DNA of 5,127 bases, from the NCBI GenBank assembly GCA_012961055.1, contig DUAA01000106.1, positions 1 through 5,127 of the forward strand. Reading direction: 5' to 3'. The notes below the pieces were generated by a model. The model did not search any database, was not told the origin of the DNA, and saw only the letters and a list, made by a program, of their open reading frames with translations. The stretch comes from Nitrospinaceae bacterium. GTDB taxonomy: Bacteria > Nitrospinota > Nitrospinia > Nitrospinales > VA-1. The translations under genes were made by a program, and so were the position numbers. Shown here piece by piece: positions 1-5,047 of the stretch; positions within the stretch are counted from its first letter, which is position 1, and each line of letters starts with the position of its first letter.

Positions 1-1
1 C

Positions 2-340
2 GGTTATGAAAATGGACCTGCAGCTTTTTCTGCTTCCATTAATTACACTGATGACTTTTTTGGTGCTTCGGGTCAGTCGACCTACTACCAGGGCGGAATT
101 GATTACGAGTTAGGTTCAGGCATTACTGCCAGCGGTCACGTAGGAAGACAGTTGGTAGAAAAAAACACCACTTACGGTAGCCCTGATTATACGGACTGGA
201 GTGTTGGGCTATCCTACACACTAATGGGACTGGACCTGAGCGTACAATATCTGGACACAGATATAGGCTCCACATATAATGGCAGCACTCAGGCTGGAAA
301 GGATAACACGGCAATATTTGGGGTATCCAAAAGCTTCTAA
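2..340 (+). CDS. TorF-family putative porin, C-terminal part (partial)
   Basis: An open frame enters from the left edge and gives 112 residues before a TAA at 338-340. The start and roughly the N-terminal half of the protein lie outside the window. The visible part alternates polar and hydrophobic residues and is rich in Tyr, Gly, Ser and Asp, as in outer-membrane beta strands. It carries the pattern YTDWSVGLSYTL, then LDLSVQYLDTD, and ends in KSF, with the terminal Phe expected for recognition by the BAM assembly machinery. This resembles the TIGR02001/Gcw_chp family, now usually named TorF-family putative porin, whose members are about 220-260 residues long. The inferred role is an outer-membrane channel of unknown substrate. 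The gene is followed by its own terminator, so it is transcriptionally separate from what lies to the right. An ATG at 152 is internal and is not the real start. Family assignment is from recall of motifs, not a search. Confidence 0.75.
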   Translation, partial: GYENGPAAFSASINYTDDFFGASGQSTYYQGGIDYELGSGITASGHVGRQLVEKNTTYGSPDYTDWSVGLSYTLMGLDLSVQYLDTDIGSTYNGSTQAGKDNTAIFGVSKSF

Positions 341-355
341 AGTTCAAAGAAAACC

Positions 356-370
356 GCCTTGAATAAAGGC
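356..370 (+). repeat. Small hairpin just after the porin stop
   Basis: Gcctt (356-360) and aaggc (366-370) form a 5-bp stem with a 5-nt loop, 16 nt beyond the porin stop codon. It has no T-tract, so it is not itself a terminator. It could help stabilise the 3' end of the porin mRNA, but a stem this short may be chance. Confidence 0.25.
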
Positions 371-393
371 ACAACATATATATTTAAAAAGAT

Positions 394-434
394 ATACCCT
401 TCAGCAGTTTATTTAATCTGAAGGGTATTTTTTT
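394..434 (+). terminator. Rho-independent terminator after the porin gene
   Basis: An 11-bp perfect inverted repeat pairs atacccttcag (394-404) with ctgaagggtat (418-428) around a 13-nt loop, and runs directly into seven T residues (428-434). It starts 54 nt after the porin stop codon. On the opposite strand the stem is followed, after three bases, by five Ts (complement of 386-390). It may therefore also stop - strand transcription arriving from the DUF932/MBL side. Confidence 0.88.
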
Positions 435-458
435 GTTCGAAATTGAAGTTGGTAAATT

Positions 459-464
459 TATAAT
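459..464 (+). promoter_or_regulatory. Possible -10 element (TATAAT) ahead of the mini-ORF
   Basis: A perfect TATAAT hexamer lies in the AT-rich stretch after the porin terminator, about 105 nt before the mini-ORF start at 569. No good -35 sits at 16-18 bp: the hexamer at 436-441 is ttcgaa, which matches only three consensus positions. In AT-rich intergenic DNA this motif is expected by chance fairly often, so it is a weak candidate. Confidence 0.22.
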
Positions 465-568
465 AAATTGTGCTAGTTACGATTAAATCTGGCAGATTGT
501 TTTAAAATAAGCGGCAGTCACAACTATCTTTTCGAAGGTCACCACAACCTTAATAAAAGGAACAAAGA

Positions 569-628
569 ATGATAAACAATCAACACAATTGTTTCAGCTT
601 CACTGTCCAGGACAAGCCGTTAAACTAG
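569..628 (+). CDS. 19-residue mini-ORF with good RBS, possible 5' remnant of a lost gene
   Basis: ATG at 569 is preceded by AAGGA (557-561) at a 7-nt spacing, a convincing Shine-Dalgarno arrangement. The frame runs 19 codons to a TAG at 626-628. The product starts MINNQHNCF and matches no family I recognise. Its 3' end overlaps, on the opposite strand, the abnormal 3' end of the truncated MBL gene (600-854). One reading is that this is the beginning of a + strand gene whose remainder was removed by the same deletion that cut the MBL gene. Another is a genuine small peptide, and a third is a chance ORF. Nothing in the sequence decides between them. Confidence 0.28.
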   Translation: MINNQHNCFSFTVQDKPLN

Positions 629-854
629 ATCGTGATTCCTGACGATGATGAATATTGGTCAACAATATTCCTCTTAATGGACATGATGAATGTTGTGCAA
701 TAAGATATTTTAATTCATCATCTTTCCTCAAAAAAGGGGGGTCAATAATAACAGACTCCTCTTCCCCTATTATTAAGTATCCATTAAAATTCAGTTGCTT
801 TTCTTCTGAAAACTCACTCCAGCTATAAATATTTGGAAGAATTTTTTTAATCAT
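600..854 (-). pseudogene. Truncated metallo-beta-lactamase-fold hydrolase (N-terminal fragment)
   Basis: Read on the - strand from an ATG at 854-852, this gives 84 residues. It starts MIKKILPNIYSW and contains NFNGYLI, then EESVIIDPP, then LRGILLTNIHH at about residues 60-70. This is the usual opening of an MBL-fold protein: two beta strands, an Asp-containing turn, then the strand leading into the first metal-binding motif. Here that motif position reads TNIHHRQES rather than canonical HxHxDH, as in some divergent subfamilies. MBL hydrolases are normally 200 residues or more. This frame ends about 15 residues after the motif with an unrelated-looking tail (SSLTACPGQ), so the other metal ligands are missing and it cannot be an active enzyme. 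Further left, all three - strand frames are soon closed, so a simple frameshift does not restore it. Ribosome-binding site GGGAGGGG lies just upstream. The DUF932 gene ends 51 nt upstream on the same strand, so the two may be co-transcribed. Confidence 0.6.
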
Positions 855-862
855 AAAACCAC

Positions 863-881
863 CCCTCCCAAATAATTTGGG
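863..881 (-). promoter_or_regulatory. RBS of the MBL remnant, partly within a small hairpin
   Basis: Read on the - strand, a G-rich Shine-Dalgarno (GGGAGG) lies about 10 nt before the ATG at 854. The inverted repeat cccaaa (867-872) / tttggg (876-881), 6-bp arms with a 3-nt loop, includes the upstream G-run. Folding would partly hide the ribosome-binding site. Whether this regulates anything is not known, and with the gene truncated it may be relict. Confidence 0.35.
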
Positions 882-905
882 TTTAAAATACTAAATCACT
901 TCACC

Positions 906-1799
906 CTATAAGGCTAATGCAAGTTCAAAAGCTCGTTTCTTAAGTTTTGCATTCGCTCCAAACCATGCCTGCCTTAGACGAGAATCCTGACTCTTGCTGA
1001 GACGATGATCTACTATATAGGTCACCGCATTTAATAAACCCCACGCAGTCATACTAGAAGACTCTAGCTCCTGTCCAGGCGCCCGGGAAAAAGCATCTAC
1101 CGCCAATCTTGTTTCATTTGCCGCTAGTTCTCCTAACTCTTTTTCCTCCAACAAGGGAATATTTGTATCCACATCTGACTGGAACACATTAAACATAAAC
1201 CGCCAAGCGATAACATTATCAACTTTCTTATCTGTTAGGAGCCGAGCATTCTCTGCGAAATCAGATATCGCTTTATTTCCCATTGCAGCCATATCACGGA
1301 CTTTTTTCCTCGTCTCGTCATCAAACTTTTGTGCTTTCTGGTTCAAAAATGGAAAGGTAGGTTTAAATGTCCTCCTGAAAACATTCTTAATATAGGGTTT
1401 TGCATTAGAAGAAATCTTTAACATATTAAAACAACTTTCTCGAATAGTGAGAAACTGGACTTCAATCTTTTCCCTACCTTCATCACGCGAAGCCAGCAAC
1501 ACATAACTCTTCACCACGTCTCCACCCTTCAAAATGAAGTTTTCTTTTAACCTGCCTAGGCTCCAAAGAATTCTTGCAGCATCAAGACCCCCTACAGTTT
1601 CGATTTCGGCTTCTGCTGCTCCAAAAAAGTCCTTGAAGAATCTTATTGTTTCTTGATTCCCATAAGACTTAGGCCGTTGAGAAGGAATCTTAGAAACCTC
1701 CCAATCGAGCTTAGCTTTGTAAAGCATTTCACGACTAGATAAATTTTTATCGACTTCCACCCCGATTCCCCGCCAAGGTTTTTGATTTGTTGCTTCCAT
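906..1799 (-). CDS. DUF932 (phage/plasmid-like, TIGR03299-type) protein
   Basis: A 297-residue protein on the - strand. The family signs are PWRGIG at residues 8-13 followed by AKLDWEV at 29-35 (family pattern PWxGxG ... AGLDWxV), ETVGGLDAARILWSLGRL at about 67-84, and a weakened central core QFLTIRESCFNML (115-127, usually FTPxRVVCxNTL). The strongest part is the C-terminus, WGLLNAVTYIVDH (253-265) and AWFGANAKLKKRAFELA (278-294). The segment between DWEV and FFKDFF (about 36-58) is shorter than I expect for the family, where an R-x-D-T-G plus YxxVQN stretch usually sits. The family is common on phages and plasmids, and its biochemical role is not established. An in-frame stop at 1811-1809 leaves only three sense codons above the ATG, so the start is secure. 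No Shine-Dalgarno is evident and the leader is AT-rich. The MBL remnant follows 51 nt downstream on the same strand. Identification rests on remembered family motifs. Confidence 0.8.
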   Translation of the reverse strand: MEATNQKPWRGIGVEVDKNLSSREMLYKAKLDWEVSKIPSQRPKSYGNQETIRFFKDFFGAAEAEIETVGGLDAARILWSLGRLKENFILKGGDVVKSYVLLASRDEGREKIEVQFLTIRESCFNMLKISSNAKPYIKNVFRRTFKPTFPFLNQKAQKFDDETRKKVRDMAAMGNKAISDFAENARLLTDKKVDNVIAWRFMFNVFQSDVDTNIPLLEEKELGELAANETRLAVDAFSRAPGQELESSSMTAWGLLNAVTYIVDHRLSKSQDSRLRQAWFGANAKLKKRAFELALAL

Positions 1800-2058
1800 A
1801 GAAAATAATTAAACCATCGAAAGAAGTTATAAATAATTGTCCTTGTACCAGTCTGGCTTCATCCCTAATGTCTTGGCACCAAAAATAAACCACATATTAA
1901 CGCATTAGTTTGATCGGTACAATCTCTGTTGATGGGGGTGTTATAATGATCAGTTAAGAGATTCAGCTAGACATGGAGCCGGTCCCTCAAGTTAATTTAG
2001 CCGAGACATCTTTTTGCTAGCAAACAAAGCTATTGCCAGTTGACTCTAGCCAAGTGAT

Positions 2059-2076
2059 GCTTTTGACATTAAAAGC
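2059..2076. repeat. Inverted repeat spanning the -35 box (possible operator)
   Basis: Gctttt (2059-2064) and aaaagc (2071-2076) are perfect 6-bp arms around a 6-nt centre, and the repeat covers the TTGACA -35 hexamer (2063-2068). A repressor bound here would block RNA polymerase. The arms are short and AT-rich, so chance is a real alternative. Confidence 0.3.
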
Positions 2077-2091
2077 TGAGAAGGCTATGAT
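2063..2091 (+). promoter_or_regulatory. Sigma70-type promoter of the parvulin/rhodanese-ABC operon
   Basis: A perfect -35 TTGACA (2063-2068) is separated by exactly 17 bp from a -10 TATGAT (2086-2091, five of six consensus bases). The predicted transcription start is near 2098, leaving a leader of about 30 nt before the ATG at 2128. That is too short for a typical riboswitch. This is the best promoter in the window and implies substantial basal expression. Confidence 0.78.
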
Positions 2092-2114
2092 GAATATATA
2101 CATTTAAAGCTATC

Positions 2115-2119
2115 AGGAG
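2115..2119 (+). promoter_or_regulatory. Shine-Dalgarno AGGAG for the 2128 gene
   Basis: AGGAG lies 8 nt before the ATG at 2128. It fixes that start codon, matches the promoter just upstream, and excludes a longer N-terminus with a signal peptide. Confidence 0.8.
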
Positions 2120-2127
2120 ACCACCAT

Positions 2128-3063
2128 ATGATTAAGGTTCGAGCAAGCCAGATTTTTACCCATTCCATGGAGGACATCGTTGCAGCTAAAAAGTTGTTAG
2201 ACGATGGCGATCCATTTGAGGAGCTGGTGACGCGTTACAGCACTTGCCCATCCAAGGAAAATGCTGGCGATCTAGGTTGGATGCCGGAAGATAATTTACA
2301 ATCCATCATGGGACAAAAAGTTTCTGAAGCTGATTTAGGGAAAATTATCGGCCCAGTTCACTCCCAATATGGTTACCACCTCCTGAGAATATCTGAAATT
2401 GAAGTAGAAAAAATATCGGGCCCTTTTGACGCAGAACTTTCTCTGGAAGCAGCCAACAAAATACTTCCAGAAGTTCATACCATCCTGTTTAAAGAATTTC
2501 ATATTGGTCTTCCTGTGACGCCTTATAAAAAGGAAGAAACAATAGGCACGCTATGTAAAACTCATGAAAAAAACATACAGGATGTCATCAACCTCTTAAA
2601 CAAAGGGTTTGCAGAAACAAACATTGCGGTAATGACCTGTAACGAGCTGAAAGCAAGAATCGATTCCAACAACAAACCCACCCTACTAGACGTTCGTGAA
2701 AGCTGGGAAAGGGATATTTCCAAAATTGAGGGCTCGCACATAATCAACTCAGAGAATAATGAACACGTTCTAGGGACCTTCGAAAAAAATCGCGAGATAG
2801 TATTAATTGACTGGAAACAGGATCGCGCGCCAAGCTTTATAAAATGGCTCAACCAGAGAGGATTCACTAACGTCAAATGCCTGGAAGGTGGAATCGACCT
2901 GTGGTCTGAAAAAATTGAAACCCGACAGAACCGCTACGACATTGATGAGGATAATGAATACCGCTATGAAGATATCCTCGAAGAAGACGGGGATCATGGA
3001 CATGATGGGCACGACCATGAAGAAGACGGGGATCACGAACATGATGGACACGACCATCCATAA
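2128..3063 (+). CDS. Parvulin-like / rhodanese-like fusion with His-rich C-terminal tail (probable pseudoenzyme)
   Basis: A 311-residue protein with no signal peptide or membrane segment, so probably cytoplasmic. Residues 3-90 match the PpiC-type parvulin fold: VRAS near the start, a DPFEELVTRYSTCPS helix-turn (29-42), GDLGW (47-51) and SQYGYHLLRI (79-88). Cys40 and His84 of the usual active site are kept, but the first His (ASHIL in typical parvulins) is Gln8, and the substrate-pocket segment MVPxF is not recognisable. Residues about 104-165 form a helical segment resembling DUF1858/ScdA_N, without the cysteines of those families at the equivalent GLPVTPYK position. Residues about 166-262 are rhodanese-like: LLDVRESWERD (186-196), active-site loop DWKQDR (228-233) and LEGGIDLW (252-259). 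Asp228 occupies the catalytic Cys position, so sulfurtransfer is unlikely. Residues 271-311 are acidic and His-rich, with eight His in two 13-residue repeats, and probably bind divalent metal. It is first in a likely operon, 27 nt before the ATPase genes. A chaperone, scaffold or metal-binding role is inference. Confidence 0.82.
   Translation: MIKVRASQIFTHSMEDIVAAKKLLDDGDPFEELVTRYSTCPSKENAGDLGWMPEDNLQSIMGQKVSEADLGKIIGPVHSQYGYHLLRISEIEVEKISGPFDAELSLEAANKILPEVHTILFKEFHIGLPVTPYKKEETIGTLCKTHEKNIQDVINLLNKGFAETNIAVMTCNELKARIDSNNKPTLLDVRESWERDISKIEGSHIINSENNEHVLGTFEKNREIVLIDWKQDRAPSFIKWLNQRGFTNVKCLEGGIDLWSEKIETRQNRYDIDEDNEYRYEDILEEDGDHGHDGHDHEEDGDHEHDGHDHP
2980..3057 (+). repeat. 39-bp tandem duplication coding the His/Asp/Glu-rich tail
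   Basis: Two adjacent 39-bp units (2980-3018 and 3019-3057) differ at three bases. They encode EEDGDHGHDGHDH and EEDGDHEHDGHDH, each with four His. One difference changes Gly291 to Glu304 and the other two are silent. The near-identity at DNA level points to a recent in-frame duplication just before the stop codon, and copy number may vary between relatives. Confidence 0.92.
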
Positions 3064-3090
3064 AACATACTTTCTTCATTCCGAGATAAA

Positions 3091-4065
3091 ATGAGTTCCC
3101 CTCCTCTTCTCGCCATTGAGAATCTGAGCACATTCTTTCATACCGATGACAATCTTGTTAAGTCAGTACGCAATGTTAACCTAACCATCCAAAAAGGAGA
3201 AACTCTGGCCCTGGTTGGGGAGTCAGGTTGCGGTAAGTCCGTAACGGCTTTAAGTGTCATGCGCCTCCTTTCTACTCCTCCAGCAAAATTCGAATCCGGT
3301 CGTATCCTATTTAAAGGACAGGATCTTCTGCAAACTTCCGATGCGGAAATGCAGAAGATCCGAGGCAACCAAATCAGTATGATTTTTCAGGAGCCCATGA
3401 CTTCTCTCAACCCAATATTCACTATCGGCGATCAAATAATAGAAGCCATTCTCCTGCATCAGAACAAAACGAAATCCCAAGCCCTTGAATTAGCCCTAGA
3501 AGTCCTACATCAGGTAGCTATTCCCTCTCCGGAAATCCGGATCAATCAGTATCCGCATGAACTATCGGGTGGTATGAAACAACGCGTGATGATCGCTATG
3601 GCAATCGTTTGCCGACCCGAGCTTCTCATTGCCGATGAACCCACAACGGCTCTGGATGTCACCATACAAACGCAAATTCTTGACCTGTTGGATTTATTGA
3701 GAAAAGAAACTCATATGGCCATCCTTCTTATCACTCATAACCTGGGTATCGTGGCCCAATATGCGGACCGAGTAGCAGTGATGTATTCCGGAAAAGTAGT
3801 GGAAAGCGCACTGGTTGAAGATATATTTGCTTCACCGGCGCACCCTTATACCCGTGGATTACTCAGCTCCTTACCTACAGACGGACCCAGCACCCGATTG
3901 AAAACGATACCCGGTTCTGTTCCTCATCCGGCATATCTTCCCGAGGGTTGTGCTTTTCATCCCCGGTGCGCAGAAAAAATGGATAAATGCATGGTAACAC
4001 TGCCCCCTTTAGAGGCCATTAAAGTTGGAACCCCTCATCAGGCGGCCTGTTGGTTACATGAATGA
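3091..4065 (+). CDS. dppD: Peptide ABC transporter ATPase, DppD/OppD type
   Basis: A 324-residue cytoplasmic ATPase that would power import of di- or oligopeptides, pairing with the next gene product. All motifs are present: Walker A GESGCGKS (43-50), Q-loop Gln100 in IFQEPMTSLNP, signature LSGGM (158-162), Walker B LLIADE (178-183), D-loop ALD (187-189) and switch His216 in LLITHN. The C-terminal oligo_HPY extension starts at HPYT (251-254) and contains Cys287, Cys293, Cys300 and Cys320. The CAFHPRC spacing resembles DppD/OppD homologues in which a [4Fe-4S] site has been reported (recalled, not checked). Length is typical for the family. NikD-type nickel ATPases are usually shorter and lack most of this extension, so peptide is the better guess, though the substrate cannot be proven without the binding protein. 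The start ATG at 3091 has only a weak GAG-type ribosome-binding site. The gene begins 27 nt after the previous gene and overlaps the next by 8 nt. Confidence 0.93.
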   Translation: MSSPPLLAIENLSTFFHTDDNLVKSVRNVNLTIQKGETLALVGESGCGKSVTALSVMRLLSTPPAKFESGRILFKGQDLLQTSDAEMQKIRGNQISMIFQEPMTSLNPIFTIGDQIIEAILLHQNKTKSQALELALEVLHQVAIPSPEIRINQYPHELSGGMKQRVMIAMAIVCRPELLIADEPTTALDVTIQTQILDLLDLLRKETHMAILLITHNLGIVAQYADRVAVMYSGKVVESALVEDIFASPAHPYTRGLLSSLPTDGPSTRLKTIPGSVPHPAYLPEGCAFHPRCAEKMDKCMVTLPPLEAIKVGTPHQAACWLHE

Positions 4066-5038
4066 CCTCATGAAAAAATTACTGACTGTTAAATCTCTAA
4101 AAAAATACTTTCCTATATATGGGGGATTGCTATCCCGAGTGATGGGCCAGGTAAAAGCTGTCGATGATGTTTCGTTCGATATTTATGAAGGAGAAATCCT
4201 AGGGCTGGTAGGAGAATCCGGTTGTGGCAAAACAACAGTGGGGCGCATGACCTTACGTCTTATGGAACCCACATCCGGGAACGTGTATTTTGAAGGTGAA
4301 GATATTTTCGCTTTGAAAAGAAAAGAGTTGGCAAAATTTCGACCAAAAATGCAAATCATCTTCCAGGATCCATACAGTTCATTGAATCCGCGTTTTACCG
4401 TTGAACGAATTATTGGAGAGGCTATTTCGGTACACTTGAATATCACTGGGAAGCAATTGCGAGAAAAGGTAGAGTCGCTCATGGAGAAAGTAGGGCTTTC
4501 TCCTTTGTATATAAACCGGTATCCGCACGAGTTTTCAGGAGGTCAACGACAACGCATAGGAATTGCTCGAGCCTTGTCCCTTGGCCCCAGTTATATCATT
4601 TGTGATGAACCAGTTTCGGCATTGGATGTATCGATACAAGCCCAAATCATCAATTTACTGCAATCACTTCAGGAACAAGAAAATCTATCCATGCTTTTTA
4701 TTTCCCATGACCTGAGTGTGGTTAAACACCTATCGCAGAGAACCGCTGTCATGTATTTGGGAAAAATCGTGGAACTGGCCCGCACAGACAGACTCAGCAA
4801 TAATTCAGCACATCCTTATACTCAGGCATTACTGGCATCCCAACCATCTCTGGACCCCAAGTCTCGCGACAGACCGCCTCCTTTAACAGGAGACGTCCCC
4901 ACCCCCCTTAACCCCCCATCCGGCTGTCATTTCCATCCGCGTTGTCCAAAAGTGATGGAGCGCTGCAAAAATGAAATCCCTCGACCTATCCAACTTGAGG
5001 AAGGACACCAGGTGCTCTGTCATCTTTATGATGAGTAA
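4058..5038 (+). CDS. dppF: Peptide ABC transporter ATPase, DppF/OppF type
   Basis: A 326-residue partner ATPase. The motifs are Walker A GESGCGKT (52-59), Q-loop Gln103 in [11 protein letters not shown], signature FSGGQRQR (159-166), Walker B YIICDE (179-184), D-loop ALD (188-190) and switch His217 in LFISHD. The N-terminus LKKYFPI followed by a longer [20 protein letters not shown] segment is characteristic of the DppF/OppF branch. The oligo_HPY region begins at HPYT (252-255), passes through a Pro-rich linker (273-287), and carries Cys290, Cys296, Cys303 and Cys321 in the same spacing pattern as its neighbour. I chose the ATG at 4058, which overlaps the upstream stop (ATGAATGA) and suggests translational coupling. 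An ATG at 4070 is an alternative giving 322 residues, and a TTG at 4025 seems too far upstream. No strong Shine-Dalgarno precedes either ATG. With the upstream gene product it forms the heterodimeric motor of a Dpp/Opp importer, whose permeases and binding protein lie elsewhere. Confidence 0.93.
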   Translation: MNDLMKKLLTVKSLKKYFPIYGGLLSRVMGQVKAVDDVSFDIYEGEILGLVGESGCGKTTVGRMTLRLMEPTSGNVYFEGEDIFALKRKELAKFRPKMQIIFQDPYSSLNPRFTVERIIGEAISVHLNITGKQLREKVESLMEKVGLSPLYINRYPHEFSGGQRQRIGIARALSLGPSYIICDEPVSALDVSIQAQIINLLQSLQEQENLSMLFISHDLSVVKHLSQRTAVMYLGKIVELARTDRLSNNSAHPYTQALLASQPSLDPKSRDRPPPLTGDVPTPLNPPSGCHFHPRCPKVMERCKNEIPRPIQLEEGHQVLCHLYDE

Positions 5039-5047
5039 AGGAAGTCA

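Larger units (their letters stand above)
1800..2127. other. Divergent intergenic region, 328 bp
   Basis: This separates the leftward DUF932 gene from the rightward parvulin/rhodanese operon. The right end holds a near-consensus sigma70 promoter (2063-2091) and an AGGAG ribosome-binding site (2115-2119). A 12-bp perfect palindrome, tttgctagcaaa, lies at 2013-2024, and a TATAAT at 1942-1947 lacks a suitable -35. On the left side, facing DUF932, I see an AT-rich leader but no convincing promoter. I found no tRNA, riboswitch-like fold, protein-coding frame or sizeable repeat in 1800-2050. Confidence 0.7.

Noticed and set aside
123..377. A - strand 84-codon frame over the porin C-terminus
   Set aside because: It is a shadow of the porin frame, which has beta-barrel patterning and a proper downstream terminator. 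The - strand product is Cys/Trp/Pro-rich and unrecognisable.
435..600. A frameshifted continuation of the MBL gene to the left of its stop
   Set aside because: The three - strand frames either close quickly or give a low-complexity hydrophobic stretch without MBL motifs, so loss of the 3' part is more likely than a frameshift.
1942..1947. TATAAT as a second promoter for the 2128 gene
   Set aside because: The hexamer at the proper -35 distance (1919-1924, acaatc) does not resemble TTGACA, and a much better promoter lies downstream at 2063-2091.
2013..2024. Perfect 12-bp palindrome tttgctagcaaa as an operator
   Set aside because: About one such palindrome is expected by chance in a window of this size, and it lies some 40 bp upstream of the -35 with no second copy. 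Noted within the intergenic entry only.
2562..3133. Several open - strand frames of 84-104 codons and a + strand frame at 2888-3094 over the parvulin/rhodanese gene
   Set aside because: They lie opposite or out of frame with a well-supported coding region, show no family motifs, and their composition mirrors the coding strand, including Met/Val-rich shadows of the His-rich repeat.
4025..4057. Upstream TTG start that would extend the DppF-type protein by 11 residues
   Set aside because: It would overlap the upstream gene by 41 nt and adds a segment (EPLIRRPVGY) not typical of the family. The ATG at 4058, overlapping the upstream stop, fits translational coupling better.
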